Assembly: GCF_014645695.1 (NCBI RefSeq)
Contig: NZ_BMMF01000008.1
Location: forward strand, 1-64,000
DNA length: 64,000 bases
Direction of reading: 5' to 3'
Origin: Salinarimonas ramus
Lineage (GTDB): Bacteria > Pseudomonadota > Alphaproteobacteria > Rhizobiales > Beijerinckiaceae
A program made the position numbers and the translations under genes. The first letter of the stretch is position 1; the number at the start of each line of letters is the position of its first letter. Positions 33,838-45,319 of this stretch are shown here, piece by piece. A model generated the notes under the pieces. The model was not told the DNA's origin. It saw nothing but the letters and a program-made list of their open reading frames with translations, and did not search any database.

Positions 33838-34716
33838 ATGGCGCGCGCCGTCGAAGAGCTTCTCGCGACACTCGACCTCGAGCGGCTCGAGAACAACCTG
33901 TTCCGTGGCCGCAGTCCCAACGTCGGCTGGCAGCGCGTGTTCGGCGGGCAGGTGATCGGGCAGGCGCTGGTCGCGGCCGTGCGAACTGTCGAGGGCCGCC
34001 AGGCCCATTCGCTGCACGCCTACTTCCTCCTGCCCGGGGACCCGAAGGCGCCCATCGTCTACGAGGTCGACCCGATCCGCGACGGCAAGTCCTTCGCCAC
34101 CCGCCGGGTGGTGGCGATCCAGCACGGGCGGGCGATCTTCTCCATGTCCGCCTCCTTCCAGGTCCGCGAGGACGGGCTCGACCACGAGGCGCCGATGCCC
34201 GACGTGCCCCCGCCGGAGGACCTGCCCGGCGAGGACGAGATGCGCGCGCGCATCATGCCGATGATGGACCCCGCCGCCCGCGCCTATTTCGAGCGCGAGC
34301 GCCCCATCGAGCTGCGCCCCGTCGAGCTCGAGCGCTACATCCCGCGCGAGCCCGGCGCCGAGCCGCTGCCGGCGCGCTTTCACGTCTGGATCCGCACGAC
34401 GGGCCGGCTGCCGGACGAGCAGTCGATTCACGATTGCGCCCTCGCCTACGCCTCCGACATGACGCTCCTCGACTCGTCGCTGATCCCGCACGGGCGCAGC
34501 GTCTTCCAACGCGACATGCAGGCCGCTTCCCTCGACCACGCGCTGTGGCTCCACAGGCCTTTCCGCGCCGACGAATGGCTTCTCTACGCTCAGGAGAGCC
34601 CCTCCGCCTCCGGGGCGCGGGGCTTCTCGCGCGGCTCGATCTTCACCCGCGACGGCCGCCTGGTGGCCTCCGTGGCGCAGGAGGGGCTCGTGCGCGTTCG
34701 TACCACGCAGGGCTGA
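33838..34716 (+). CDS. tesB: acyl-CoA thioesterase II
   Basis: A 292-residue double-hotdog thioesterase that hydrolyses acyl-CoAs to free acids and CoA. Hallmarks: [15 protein letters not shown] (about 33-47), [13 protein letters not shown], and in the second hotdog [17 protein letters not shown] and [13 protein letters not shown], which carry the catalytic Asp and Gln/Thr-type residues of the family. Normal length. Nothing unusual in context. Confidence 0.95.
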   Translation: MARAVEELLATLDLERLENNLFRGRSPNVGWQRVFGGQVIGQALVAAVRTVEGRQAHSLHAYFLLPGDPKAPIVYEVDPIRDGKSFATRRVVAIQHGRAIFSMSASFQVREDGLDHEAPMPDVPPPEDLPGEDEMRARIMPMMDPAARAYFERERPIELRPVELERYIPREPGAEPLPARFHVWIRTTGRLPDEQSIHDCALAYASDMTLLDSSLIPHGRSVFQRDMQAASLDHALWLHRPFRADEWLLYAQESPSASGARGFSRGSIFTRDGRLVASVAQEGLVRVRTTQG

Positions 34717-34912
34717 GGCGTGCGGGCCGCGGGCCTGCGCGGGACGCCGGCTGTTTCGCTGCGCTGCGGAACGTGCTAGAGACCCGCCGCTCGACGCCGC
34801 CGCCCGACGCCGAGGTGTCCGATGGCGCGGCTTTCGCATGGGGCGAACGCGACCCGCAGGCACGCGAACGCAAGATCGCGGGGCGCGGCCCGGAACAGAA
34901 CCGATCCAACCC

Positions 34913-36847
34913 ATGTCCCAATCCCCCGCCCTGACGAACGGGCATCCCGATTCACCCGCGACGGCCGAATCCGCGCTTCCGGACGCCCACAAGAAGGCGG
35001 GCTTCTGGACGCTGACGATCGGCTCCGTGGGCGTCGTCTACGGCGACATCGGCACGAGCCCGCTCTACGCGCTGCGCGAATCGATCATCGCCGCCTCCGC
35101 CGGCGGGCCGATCACCCGCGACATCGTGCTGGGCGTGCTCTCGCTCGTCCTATGGGCGCTGATCCTCGTCGTCACGCTCAAGTACGTCTTCATCCTGCTG
35201 CGCGCCGACAACAACGGCGAGGGCGGAACGCTCACCCTCGTCGCCCTCGCCATGCGGGCGCTGGGACGCGGGCGGCTCGCCGTGCTCCTGCTCGGCGCCG
35301 TGGGCGCGGGCCTGTTCTACGGCGACGCCATGATCACGCCGGCGATCTCCGTCCTCTCCGCGGTGGAAGGGCTCAAGATCGCCGCTCCCGCCAGCGCCGA
35401 ATACGTCGTGCCCATCGCGATCGTGATCCTGGTGTGCCTGTTCTCCGTGCAGAGCCGCGGCACGAGCAAGGTCGCCGCCTTCTTCGGGCCCGTGATGTGC
35501 GTCTGGTTCGCCGTCCTCGCCGGTACGGGGCTCTGGCACATCTTCGACGATCCGGGGGTGCTCGCGGCCATCAACCCCTTGTGGGGCGCGCGATTCCTGA
35601 TCGACCACCCCTTCGTGACGGTGGCGGTGCTCGGCGCCGTCTGCCTCGCGGTGACGGGCGCCGAGGCGCTCTACGCCGATCTCGGCCATTTCGGCCGTGG
35701 GCCGATCCGCACCGCATGGCTGTCGATGGTGCTCCCGGCGCTCGCGCTCAACTATTTCGGCCAGGGCGCCGTCGTGCTCTCGAACCCCGAGACGATCGAG
35801 AGCCCGTTCTACAATCTCGTGCCCGACTTCGCGACGCTGCCCCTGGTCCTGCTGGCGACGCTCGCCACCATCATCGCGAGCCAGGCGGTGATCACCGGCG
35901 CCTTCTCGCTGACCCGCCAGGCGGTGCAGCTCGGCCTCCTGCCGCGCCTAGAGATCCGCTTCACGTCGGAGGCCCATTCGGGCCAGATCTACATGCCGCG
36001 GGTGAACTGGCTGCTGCTCGCGGGCGTCATCGCGCTCGTCATCGGCTTCGGCTCGTCCTCGGCACTGGCCTCCGCCTACGGCGTCGCCGTGTTCGGCGCG
36101 ATGACGGTCGACGCGCTGCTCGCCATCCTCGTCATCTGGAAGGGCTGGCGCTGGGGTCTCGTCGCGGCGGTCGCCGTGATGACGCCCTTCCTGATCATCG
36201 ACCTCGCCTTCTTCGGCTCGACGCTGCTCAAGGTTTTCTCCGGCGGCTACGTGCCCGTCCTCCTCGCCGCGACGCTCATCGTGACGATGTGGACCTGGCT
36301 GCGCGGCTCGCGCCTGCTCTTCGAGAAGACGCGCAAGACCGACGTGCCCCTGGCCGAGCTCATCGGCATGCTCGAGAAGAGCCCGCCGCACCGGGTACGC
36401 GGGATGGCGGTGTTCCTCACCTCCGACCCCGAGACCACGCCCACGGCGCTCATGCACAACCTCAAGCACAACAAGGTGCTGCACGAGAAGAACGTCATCC
36501 TCACCGTCAAGGCGACCGACACGCCCCGCGTCGGCGAGGAGGAGCGCATCGTCGTCGAGCCGCTGGGCGAGAGCTTCTACCGGGTGGTGATGACCTACGG
36601 CTACATGGAGACGCCGAACATCCCCAAGGGGCTCACCGCCCTGCGCAAGCAGGGCTTCAAGTTCGACATCATGGCGACCTCCTTCTTCCTCTCGCGCCGC
36701 GTGCTGCGCCCGGCGGCGCAGTCGGGCATGCCGCGCTGGCAGGACAAGCTGTTCATCTGGCTCTCCAAGACCGCCTCGAACGCCACCGACTTCTTCCAGA
36801 TCCCCACGGGACGCGTGGTGGAGGTGGGGACGCAGGTGACGATCTGA
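34913..36847 (+). CDS. kup: low-affinity K+ uptake transporter Kup
   Basis: A 644-residue KUP/HAK/KT potassium-proton symporter. The family signature [18 protein letters not shown] lies just after the N-terminal tail; [28 protein letters not shown] and about twelve helices follow, then a cytoplasmic C-terminal domain (from about 450) ending [12 protein letters not shown]. The ATG at 34913 is used; upstream in-frame starts give Arg-rich sequence. It is the first gene of a plus-strand run followed by lrgA and lrgB. Confidence 0.95.
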   Translation: MSQSPALTNGHPDSPATAESALPDAHKKAGFWTLTIGSVGVVYGDIGTSPLYALRESIIAASAGGPITRDIVLGVLSLVLWALILVVTLKYVFILLRADNNGEGGTLTLVALAMRALGRGRLAVLLLGAVGAGLFYGDAMITPAISVLSAVEGLKIAAPASAEYVVPIAIVILVCLFSVQSRGTSKVAAFFGPVMCVWFAVLAGTGLWHIFDDPGVLAAINPLWGARFLIDHPFVTVAVLGAVCLAVTGAEALYADLGHFGRGPIRTAWLSMVLPALALNYFGQGAVVLSNPETIESPFYNLVPDFATLPLVLLATLATIIASQAVITGAFSLTRQAVQLGLLPRLEIRFTSEAHSGQIYMPRVNWLLLAGVIALVIGFGSSSALASAYGVAVFGAMTVDALLAILVIWKGWRWGLVAAVAVMTPFLIIDLAFFGSTLLKVFSGGYVPVLLAATLIVTMWTWLRGSRLLFEKTRKTDVPLAELIGMLEKSPPHRVRGMAVFLTSDPETTPTALMHNLKHNKVLHEKNVILTVKATDTPRVGEEERIVVEPLGESFYRVVMTYGYMETPNIPKGLTALRKQGFKFDIMATSFFLSRRVLRPAAQSGMPRWQDKLFIWLSKTASNATDFFQIPTGRVVEVGTQVTI

Positions 36848-36920
36848 GGCGATCCGAGAGGCGCGACGCGACAGGCGCCGTCCCGTCGTGCTCTCATGCC
36901 CCTGCCGAACGGAGGGGCTC

Positions 36921-37274
36921 ATGCTGCACGGTTTCGTCCTCATCGTCGTCTTCCAATATGCCGGCGAGGCGGCGGCGCGGCTCGCCGGGCTGCCGACGCC
37001 GGGGCCCGTCGTCGGGCTCGCGGCGCTGGCGCTCCTCGCCGTCGCCTGGCCCGCGCTCTACCGCGTCGCCGAGCCGACGGCGGACGCCTTGCTCCGGCAT
37101 CTCTCCCTGCTCTTCATCCCCGCGGGCGTGGGCGTGCTGCAGCATCTCGACCTCCTGCGCGCGGAGCTCGCGGGGCTCCTCGCCGTCCTCGTCCTCTCGA
37201 CGCTGATCACGATGGGCGTCACGGCGCTGGTCTTCGCGCTCCTCGCGCGCCCGGCCGGGGAGAGCGCGCCATGA
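36921..37274 (+). CDS. CidA/LrgA-family holin-like protein
   Basis: A 117-residue protein with four hydrophobic segments and the family's PGPVVGLAALAL near residue 33. LrgA/CidA proteins form oligomeric membrane pores linked to murein hydrolase control or metabolite export. The ATG at 36921 follows GGAGGGG; its stop overlaps the start of the LrgB gene (ATGA), so the two are translationally coupled, as usual for this pair. Confidence 0.9.
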   Translation: MLHGFVLIVVFQYAGEAAARLAGLPTPGPVVGLAALALLAVAWPALYRVAEPTADALLRHLSLLFIPAGVGVLQHLDLLRAELAGLLAVLVLSTLITMGVTALVFALLARPAGESAP

Positions 37275-38008
37275 GGGACGCCATGACGGGCCCAGTCGCC
37301 GCCGACTTCTGGGTCTATCTCGCCACCTCGCCGCTGTTCTGGCTGGCGCTGACCTTGTCCGTCTATCTCGGGGCGGACCGGCTCTCGGCGCTGTCGGGGC
37401 GCAACTCCCTCGTCAACCCGGTGCTGATCGCCATCGTGGCGCTCGGCGCGGTGCTGATCGCCACGGGGACGTCCTACGAGACCTATTTCGAGGGCGCGCA
37501 ATTCGTCCATGTGCTGCTGGGACCCGCGACGGTGGCGCTCGCGATCCCGATCGTGCGCCATCGCGGGGAGATCCGCCGCAACCTCCTGCCGCTCGTCGTC
37601 GCTCTCCTCGTGGGCGCCGTCGTCGGCATCGCCAGCGCCGTGGGGCTCGCGATCGCGTTGGGGCTCGATGCCGCCCTCGTCGCCTCGCTGGCGCCGAAAT
37701 CCGTGACGGCGCCCATCGCCATGGGCGTCGCCCGCGAGATCGGCGGGGTGCCGGAGCTCACCGCCGTGCTCGTCATCGCCACGGGCATCACCGGCGCGGC
37801 GCTGGTGACGCCGGTCCTGAACCTGCTGCGGGTGAGGGACTGGCGCGCCCGCGGCTTCGCGGTCGGGCTCGCCGCGCACGGCATCGGCACCGCGCGGGCG
37901 CTTCAGGTGAACCCGGTCGCAGGCACCTTCGCCGGTCTCGCCATGGCGCTCAACGGGCTCGTCACCGCCTTCGCGGCGCCGCTCGTCGTCGCGTGGCTCG
38001 TCGGCTGA
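37271..38008 (+). CDS. LrgB/CidB-family membrane protein
   Basis: A 245-residue polytopic protein with the family's conserved LLGPATVALAIP, LAPKSVTAPIAMGVA and AAHGIGTARALQ segments. It acts with the LrgA-like partner; in plants and some bacteria the pair exports glycolate or other overflow metabolites. Interestingly a glyoxylate reductase gene lies 700 bases away, but a functional tie is speculation. The start overlaps lrgA by 4 bases. Confidence 0.92.
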   Translation: MRDAMTGPVAADFWVYLATSPLFWLALTLSVYLGADRLSALSGRNSLVNPVLIAIVALGAVLIATGTSYETYFEGAQFVHVLLGPATVALAIPIVRHRGEIRRNLLPLVVALLVGAVVGIASAVGLAIALGLDAALVASLAPKSVTAPIAMGVAREIGGVPELTAVLVIATGITGAALVTPVLNLLRVRDWRARGFAVGLAAHGIGTARALQVNPVAGTFAGLAMALNGLVTAFAAPLVVAWLVG

Positions 38009-38011
38009 CGA

Positions 38012-38566
38012 TCAGTCGACGCGCTCGCCGGGATAGACGCCCCAGAGCTGCTCCTGGCGCAGGTAGCCCGGCACCTCCGAGCGGCCGGCGCCGTTCGCGA
38101 CGATGCGGCACCAGTCGCCCGAGCAGGTCTCGACGCCGACGACGACGCCGGGCTCGAGCCGCGCCACCACCGCCGCCGCCTCGCTGTCGCTCGCACGCAT
38201 GTCGAGGGGATCGCCGCCGCGCTCCCAGGGCGCGACGAGCGCGGTGCGCCGTCCAGAGAGGAGCGAGTGCCAGACCCAGCCGTCCTCGCCGTCCGAATCA
38301 CGGATGCGCCGCCAATTGTCGAACTCGGCGATGATCTCGACGGGCAGGCCCGCGCGCTCGAAGACCCAGCGCGTCGCGTGGTCCTTGGAGGGGCCGCCGC
38401 GCAGGTTGACCTTGTCGGTCTTCAACGAGACGTAGCGCGGCAGGGGCAGGCTGGTCTCGGGCCCGACCGTCGTCTGGGCGAGCGCCGCGACGGGCGCGAC
38501 GAGGCATGCGAGGGCGAGGGTGACCGCCGCGATGGGGGCGGCCGGTACGACGATACGCGTGGACAA
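38012..38566 (-). CDS. secreted protein with bacterial SH3 domains
   Basis: A 184-residue protein with a signal peptide (hydrophobic Ala/Leu core, cleavage after ALAQ). Two SH3-like modules follow: about 43-105 (KVNLRGGPSKDHATRWVF, EFDNWRRIRDSDGEDGWV) and about 118-175 (LEPGVVVGVETCSGDWCRI, with a probable disulfide). Such domains bind peptidoglycan or proteins in the periplasm. It is divergent from the glyoxylate reductase gene, an arrangement I recall from other alphaproteobacteria. Convergent with lrgB with 3 bases between stops. Confidence 0.9.
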   Translation of the reverse strand: MSTRIVVPAAPIAAVTLALACLVAPVAALAQTTVGPETSLPLPRYVSLKTDKVNLRGGPSKDHATRWVFERAGLPVEIIAEFDNWRRIRDSDGEDGWVWHSLLSGRRTALVAPWERGGDPLDMRASDSEAAAVVARLEPGVVVGVETCSGDWCRIVANGAGRSEVPGYLRQEQLWGVYPGERVD

Positions 38567-38720
38567 GGTCCAACTCCCGTCGGATTGTGTTTGCCCGTGC
38601 CTCTGTTACAGAGGCTCGGAGGGAGGCGCCCGGCAGGGCTCCATCCCGACACCCGATGTCGCCGCATCTGGGTTAAGGCCCGGTGAACGGCACGCCGAGA
38701 AGAGTTGAGGACGCACCGCG

Positions 38721-39719
38721 ATGCCCACGCGCAAGAAGCCCCTCGTCGTCGTGACCCGCAAGCTGCCCGACGTCGTCGAGACGCGCATGCGCGAGCTCTT
38801 CGACACGCGGCTGAACCTCGCGGACACGCCGCTCTCCCAGGGCGAGCTCGTCGCGGCCGTGCAGGAGGCGGACGTCCTCGTCCCCACCATCACCGACGAG
38901 ATCGACGCCGCGATCCTCGCCCAGGCCGGGCCGAACCTGAAGCTCGTCGCCAATTTCGGCAACGGCGTCGACAATATCGACGTCGGCGCGGCGCTCTCGC
39001 GCGGCATCACCGTGACGAACACGCCGGGCGTGCTCACCGAGGACACGGCGGACATGACGATGGCGCTCATCCTCGCCGTCGCCCGACGCGTCGCCGAGGG
39101 CGCGCGGGTGATCCCCGAGGAGCGCTTCGAGGGCTGGTCGCCGACCTGGATGCTGGGGCACCGCATCACAGGCAAGCGGCTCGGCATCATCGGCATGGGC
39201 CGCATCGGCACCGCGCTCGCGCGGCGCGCCAAGGCCTTCGGCCTGTCGATCCACTACTACAATCGCCGCCGCGTCCCCGTCGCCCTCGAGGAGGAGCTCG
39301 AGGCGACCTATTGGGACAGTCTCGACCAGATGCTGGCGCGCATGGACGTGGTGTCGGTGAATTGCCCGCACACGCCGGCGACGTACCATCTGCTCTCGGC
39401 GCGCCACCTTCGATTGATGCGGCCGGAGGCGATCATCGTCAACACCGCCCGCGGCGAGATCATCGACGAGAACGCCATGGCGCGCCTCATCGAGCAGGGC
39501 GCCATCGCGGGCGCAGGCCTCGACGTGTTCGAGCACGAGCCCTCGGTGAACCCCCGCCTCGTCAAGCTCGCCCGCCAGGGCAAGGTCGTGCTCCTGCCCC
39601 ACATGGGCTCGGCCACGTTCGAGGGCCGCATCGACATGGGCGAGAAGGTGATCGTGAACATCCGCACCTTCATGGACGGCCACCGCCCGCCGGACCGCGT
39701 GCTGCCGTCGATGCTGTGA
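38721..39719 (+). CDS. gyaR: 2-hydroxyacid dehydrogenase (glyoxylate/hydroxypyruvate reductase type)
   Basis: A 332-residue NAD(P)H-dependent D-2-hydroxyacid dehydrogenase. The Rossmann motif GMGRIGTALARRAKAFG (about 155-171) binds the cofactor. Catalytic Arg, Glu and His are in NTARGEIID, the following acid region, and LPHMGSAT. Family context suggests glyoxylate to glycolate or hydroxypyruvate to glycerate. It ends 14 bases before the convergent P-type ATPase gene. Confidence 0.92.
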   Translation: MPTRKKPLVVVTRKLPDVVETRMRELFDTRLNLADTPLSQGELVAAVQEADVLVPTITDEIDAAILAQAGPNLKLVANFGNGVDNIDVGAALSRGITVTNTPGVLTEDTADMTMALILAVARRVAEGARVIPEERFEGWSPTWMLGHRITGKRLGIIGMGRIGTALARRAKAFGLSIHYYNRRRVPVALEEELEATYWDSLDQMLARMDVVSVNCPHTPATYHLLSARHLRLMRPEAIIVNTARGEIIDENAMARLIEQGAIAGAGLDVFEHEPSVNPRLVKLARQGKVVLLPHMGSATFEGRIDMGEKVIVNIRTFMDGHRPPDRVLPSML

Positions 39720-39733
39720 GGAGGCGCTAGGCC

Positions 39734-41872
<2,139 letters not shown>

Positions 41873-41905
41873 GTCCCTCGTCCCGATTGATCCGTTTCGA
41901 GAGGC

Positions 41906-41936
41906 ACGCTACGCCCTCTAGCGACTAGAGCTTCAA
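41906..41936 (-). promoter_or_regulatory. MerR-type operator-promoter of the metal ATPase
   Basis: On the minus strand TTGAAG (41931-41936) and TAGCGT (41906-41911) are separated by 19 bases, the over-long spacer diagnostic of MerR-family activation. The spacer holds the dyad CTCTAG-TCG-CTAGAG (41916-41930). The regulator gene starts 19 bases from the operator on the other strand, so it probably also represses itself. Confidence 0.88.
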
Positions 41937-41948
41937 GAGGCTTTTTCG

Positions 41949-42380
41949 ATGGCCGTGCATATCGAGGACCTGGCGATCGGCGATCTCGCCCGGCGCACCG
42001 GGGTGAAGGTGCCGACGATCCGTTATTACGAGAGCATCGGGCTGATGCCCGAGCCCGCGCGCAGCGAGGGCGGGCAGCGGCGCTACGGCGCGGGCCACCT
42101 CGCGCGGCTGCGCTTCGTCCGGCACGCGCGGGATCTCGGCTTCGAGATCGACGCGATCCGCGAATTGCTCGCCATGGCGGCGGATCCGCAGGGCGGATGC
42201 GGGGAGGCGCATGCGATCACGCGCGCGCACCTCGCCGAGGTTGAGGACAAGATCGCGCGCCTGGTCGCCCTTCGCGACGAGCTGCGCGCGATGCTCGCCT
42301 GCGACAACGGCAGGGTCGCCGATTGCCGGATCATCGAGGTCCTGGCCGACCACGAGAAGTGCCTGCACGACAGCCATTGA
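41949..42380 (+). CDS. MerR-family metal-responsive regulator (ZntR/CadR/PbrR type)
   Basis: A 143-residue activator: winged helix-turn-helix (LAIGDLARRTGVKVPTIRYYE, about 8-28), a dimerisation helix and a metal-sensing end. Cysteines at 84, 118, 126 and 138 plus the His-containing tail (CLHDSH) fit a Zn/Cd/Pb sensor; the ACDNGRVADCRIIEVLADH stretch is closest to CadR/PbrR. It distorts the overlong promoter of the divergent ATPase gene when metal binds. Followed by a strong terminator. Confidence 0.93.
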   Translation: MAVHIEDLAIGDLARRTGVKVPTIRYYESIGLMPEPARSEGGQRRYGAGHLARLRFVRHARDLGFEIDAIRELLAMAADPQGGCGEAHAITRAHLAEVEDKIARLVALRDELRAMLACDNGRVADCRIIEVLADHEKCLHDSH

Positions 42381-42400
42381 GCGGCGGGACGCGGTCGAAA

Positions 42401-42446
42401 CGAGAGAGCCCCGCGTTCCCGGAGGAATGCGGGGCTCTCTCGTTTT
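42401..42446. terminator. bidirectional terminator between regulator and Fo operon
   Basis: Perfect 14-bp arms CGAGAGAGCCCCGC (42401-42414) and GCGGGGCTCTCTCG (42429-42442), then TTTT on the right; AAA precedes on the left, giving a short T run on the other strand too. It ends both the MerR gene and the ATP synthase Fo operon. Confidence 0.9.
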
Positions 42447-42473
42447 CGGTGATCCGACGGGACGCCGATGCGA

Positions 42474-42968
42474 TCAGCTGGCGAGGCGTCCGCGGATGAG
42501 CTCCAGCCCGTCGCGCATGAAGCGCTCGCCTTCGGAGCCGGCGGCCTGCTCGCGCAGGACGGCCTCGGAGGCGGAGACGGCGGAGGCGATCGCGGCGTCG
42601 CGGACCTCGATCATCGCCTGCTGCTCGGCGGCGGCGATCTTGTCCTCGGCGGCCTTGGTACGGCGCGCCACGAAGGCGGCGAGACGCTCCTCGGCCTCGC
42701 GGGTCATGCGCTCGGCCTCCTCGCGGGCGGCCGTGACGATGGCCTCGGCCTCCTTGTCGGCGTTGGCACGCTTGACCTCGTACTCCCGCAGCAGCGCCTC
42801 GGCGTCGCCGCGCAGGCGCCGCGCCTCGTCGAGCTCGGCGGCGATGCGCTCGCCGCGCTTGTCGAGAGCGGCGCCGATGCGGTGGAACACCTTGTAGTGC
42901 CACAGCAGCCAGATCAGGGCGAGCGTCGAGAGCGCCTGCCAGAAATACGTGGACTCGAGGATGCCCAT
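42474..42968 (-). CDS. atpF: ATP synthase Fo subunit b
   Basis: A 164-residue peripheral-stalk subunit: one N-terminal membrane helix (YFWQALSTLALIWLLW, about 8-23) and a long charged Ala/Glu/Arg helix. The start at 42968 has GGAGAG upstream. Last of five Fo genes (atpI-B-E-F'-F), 10 bases after the b' gene. F1 genes are not in the window, as usual in Rhizobiales, where Fo and F1 are split. Confidence 0.94.
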   Translation of the reverse strand: MGILESTYFWQALSTLALIWLLWHYKVFHRIGAALDKRGERIAAELDEARRLRGDAEALLREYEVKRANADKEAEAIVTAAREEAERMTREAEERLAAFVARRTKAAEDKIAAAEQQAMIEVRDAAIASAVSASEAVLREQAAGSEGERFMRDGLELIRGRLAS

Positions 42969-42978
42969 TCCGCTCTCC

Positions 42979-43518
42979 TCAGTGCGCGGCTTGACGGTCG
43001 AGCGCCGCGGAGACGCTCTCGGGAGCCGGCGCGCGACCGCTGATGCGCTCGACGATGGCGATCGCGGTCTCCTCGGCGATGCCGCGGACGTTGGCCATGG
43101 CCTCGGTCTTGCGGGCGGAGATCTGCGCCTCGGCGGCGGCGAGCCGCTCGGCGAGATCGTCCTCCAGCGCGCGACGCTTGGCGTCGGCCTCGGCCTGCAT
43201 GGCGTCGCGGGTCTTGGACGCAATGGCCTGGGCGCTGGACTTGGCGTCCGCGAGCGCGGTCTCGTAGGCGGTGCCGGCGGCCTCGGCGTTGCGCTTGGCC
43301 GTGGCGGCGGCGTCGAGATCGCGCGCCACGGTGACCTCGCGCGTCTCCACGACGCCGTGGAAGCGCGGCACGATCACGCGGTTCATCACGTAGTAGAGCA
43401 GGCCGAACGCGATCGCGAGCCACAGGAGCTGCGAGGGGAACGTGCTCGGCTCGAAAGGCGGGAACGCGGCGCCGCCGTGTGCGACGACGTCGCCCGCCTC
43501 GTGCGTCGGAGATGCCAT
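42979..43518 (-). CDS. ATP synthase Fo subunit b'
   Basis: A 179-residue b' subunit typical of alphaproteobacteria and photosynthetic lineages, forming a heterodimeric stalk with b. It has a cytoplasmic N-terminal extension, the membrane helix FPSQLLWLAIAFGLLYYVM (about 27-45) and a long coiled-coil region rich in Ala/Glu/Lys. Separated from atpE by 111 bases that form two strong hairpins. Confidence 0.94.
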   Translation of the reverse strand: MASPTHEAGDVVAHGGAAFPPFEPSTFPSQLLWLAIAFGLLYYVMNRVIVPRFHGVVETREVTVARDLDAAATAKRNAEAAGTAYETALADAKSSAQAIASKTRDAMQAEADAKRRALEDDLAERLAAAEAQISARKTEAMANVRGIAEETAIAIVERISGRAPAPESVSAALDRQAAH

Positions 43519-43544
43519 GGCGTCAGCGCCCTCTCAAAGCGTCG

Positions 43545-43612
43545 GCCGGGCGAGGATCGCCCGGCGCGACGAAGCCGTCGTCGAAGAGGCGGCCTCCCGC
43601 TGCCGGGAGGCC
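43545..43612 (-). promoter_or_regulatory. tandem mRNA hairpins between atpE and the b' gene
   Basis: Two perfect 9-bp stems lie just after atpE: on the plus-strand listing GGCCTCCCG-CTGC-CGGGAGGCC (43591-43612) and GCCGGGCGA-GGA-TCGCCCGGC (43545-43565). No T run follows, so processing/stabilisation of the atpE message or partial termination is likelier than full termination. That would fit the need for many more c subunits than b subunits. Confidence 0.65.
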
Positions 43613-43629
43613 CCGAACCACGCCGCCGC

Positions 43630-43878
43630 TTACGCGACGAAGAGCAGCACCAGCGCGACGACGAGGCAGAAGATGCCCAGGCCTTCGGCGAGCGCCGCGC
43701 CGATGAACGCGCGGGCGAACTGGCCGTCGGAGGCGGAGGGGTTGCGCAGGGCGCCGGAGAGGAAGTTGCCGAAGATGTTGCCCACGCCCATGGCGGCGAG
43801 GCCCATCCCGATGCAGGCGAGGCCGGCGCCGAGGAACTTGTACGCGTCGGCCGACAGGGCCAGGGCTTCGGTTTCCAT
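43630..43878 (-). CDS. atpE: ATP synthase Fo subunit c
   Basis: An 82-residue rotor subunit: two membrane helices joined by a polar loop (ALRNPSA). The proton-binding carboxylate is Glu65 in [13 protein letters not shown]. The first helix has the [17 protein letters not shown] glycine pattern. Neighbours are atpB upstream and a hairpin-rich gap downstream. Confidence 0.97.
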   Translation of the reverse strand: METEALALSADAYKFLGAGLACIGMGLAAMGVGNIFGNFLSGALRNPSASDGQFARAFIGAALAEGLGIFCLVVALVLLFVA

Positions 43879-43937
43879 AGTCTACTCCTCGAGGTGTGGT
43901 GCGTGGTTGGGGTGGAAAACGAGAGCGCCGATCCGCC

Positions 43938-44684
43938 TCAGTGTCCGGGATGCAGCGCGTCGTTGAGGTAGATGCAGGTGAGGACCGCGAAGACGTAGGC
44001 CTGCAGCGCGGCGACGAAGATCTCGAAGCCCACCATGGCGAACGTCATCAGAAGCGGCAGGGGCGCGAGGATCGCGGCCACGCCCGCCCCCAGCAGGGAG
44101 ACGATGAAGCCCGCGAAGACCTTCAGCGCGATGTGGCCGGCGAGCATGTTCGCGAACAGGCGCAGGCTCAAGCTGATCGGCCGGGAGACGAAGGAGATCA
44201 CCTCGATCAGGGTGATGAAGGGCACGAGCCAGCCCGGGACGCCCGAGGGGACGAACAGGCCGAGGAAGTGCGTGCCGTGCTTGACGAAGCCGTAGATCAC
44301 GACCGTGCCGATGACGATCATCGCCAGGGCGAAGGTGACGATGATGTGGCTCGTGATCGTGAAGGCGCCGGGCACCATGCCCACGAGGTTGCCCACCAGC
44401 ACGAACAGGAACAGCGAGAAGACGAGCGGGAAGAACTTCATCCCCTCCTTGCCCGTCGCGTCCCTGAGCATGTTGGCGACGAACTCGTAGAGCGTCTCGC
44501 CGAAGGCCTGCCAGCGGTTGGGGACGAGCGCGACGTTGCGCGTCGCGAGGCTCATCACGCCGAGGATCAGGCCGACGACGATGAGCATGTAGAGACCGGA
44601 ATTGGTGAGCGCGATGGGCGCGTCACCGATCGTGCCGAAGCTGACGATCTCCTTGATCTCGAACTGCTCGACCGGGCTCGCCAT
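43938..44684 (-). CDS. atpB: ATP synthase Fo subunit a
   Basis: A 248-residue stator channel subunit. The essential arginine is in ISLSLRLFANMLAGH, and the C-terminal helix carries the conserved FVAALQAYVFAVLTCIYL. About six membrane helices. Lies 46 bases after atpI and 59 bases before atpE. Confidence 0.97.
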   Translation of the reverse strand: MASPVEQFEIKEIVSFGTIGDAPIALTNSGLYMLIVVGLILGVMSLATRNVALVPNRWQAFGETLYEFVANMLRDATGKEGMKFFPLVFSLFLFVLVGNLVGMVPGAFTITSHIIVTFALAMIVIGTVVIYGFVKHGTHFLGLFVPSGVPGWLVPFITLIEVISFVSRPISLSLRLFANMLAGHIALKVFAGFIVSLLGAGVAAILAPLPLLMTFAMVGFEIFVAALQAYVFAVLTCIYLNDALHPGH

Positions 44685-44730
44685 GTTCTTCCAGTCCTCG
44701 TTCAGCGCCGACGGGCGGCGGGTCCCGACC

Positions 44731-45150
44731 TCAGCGGGTGCGATCGTCCGATCCCGGCCGCTCGGCCTCCTCGCCCGGGGACGTACCCGAGCGCGGCCTG
44801 CGGTTCAACTCCCCTGCGGCACGCATGATGTTCAGCATGCCCGCAGCGAAGCCGAGAACGAGCCCGACGATCATCCCCCACGGCGACGTGCCGGCGACCT
44901 GGTCCAGCGCCCAGCCGATGCCGGTGCCCGCGAAGATGCCCGCGATGAACTCCGCGGAAAAGCGTAGCGCCTTTCCGAGGCCGGACATGTCGGACGCCGC
45001 ACGGGAACCGGCTCGCGCATCGCGATCGCGCCGCGTACGGGCATCGCCCAGGCGCGTGTCGAGACGGCGGAGCCTCGCGGACAGATCGGCCTCGTCGCCG
45101 GGGCCGGACCCCTCGCCGTCTTCCCCCTTCCGCCCTGTTGGATCGCCCAT
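44731..45150 (-). CDS. atpI: ATP synthase assembly protein I
   Basis: A 139-residue small membrane protein: charged N-terminal half (SARLRRLDTRLGDARTRRD), then two helices (FSAEFIAGIFAGTGIGWAL and MIVGLVLGFAAGMLNIM), matching the AtpI family involved in c-ring assembly. The ATG at 45150 is preferred; an upstream in-frame start extends into the promoter. First gene of the Fo operon, expressed from the promoter at 45208-45236. Confidence 0.9.
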   Translation of the reverse strand: MGDPTGRKGEDGEGSGPGDEADLSARLRRLDTRLGDARTRRDRDARAGSRAASDMSGLGKALRFSAEFIAGIFAGTGIGWALDQVAGTSPWGMIVGLVLGFAAGMLNIMRAAGELNRRPRSGTSPGEEAERPGSDDRTR

Positions 45151-45207
45151 GATCGTGCCAGCGCGGACCGAGAAAACGAGAAAGGCCAAGCCCCTGAAGC
45201 CGGGCGC

Positions 45208-45236
45208 ACCATATGTGCGGGCCTCCCCCCTGTCAA
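45208..45236 (-). promoter_or_regulatory. sigma-70-type promoter of the Fo ATP synthase operon
   Basis: On the minus strand a perfect TTGACA (45231-45236), 17 bases, then TATGGT (45208-45213), about 58 bases before the atpI start. It lies between smc and atpI, so the Fo operon need not be read from smc. Confidence 0.8.
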
Positions 45237-45319
45237 GGACGCTCGCACTTGCGTGAAGTAATTGATTTTATTCGCGATTCGGACGGACGTGACAGAATCG
45301 TCACGCGCGCTCGCGCGGC

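Noticed and set aside
38673-38690. CtrA-like half sites (TTAA-N7-TGAA) upstream of the glyoxylate reductase gene
   Set aside because: One half is mismatched and there is no supporting second site; such matches are expected by chance.
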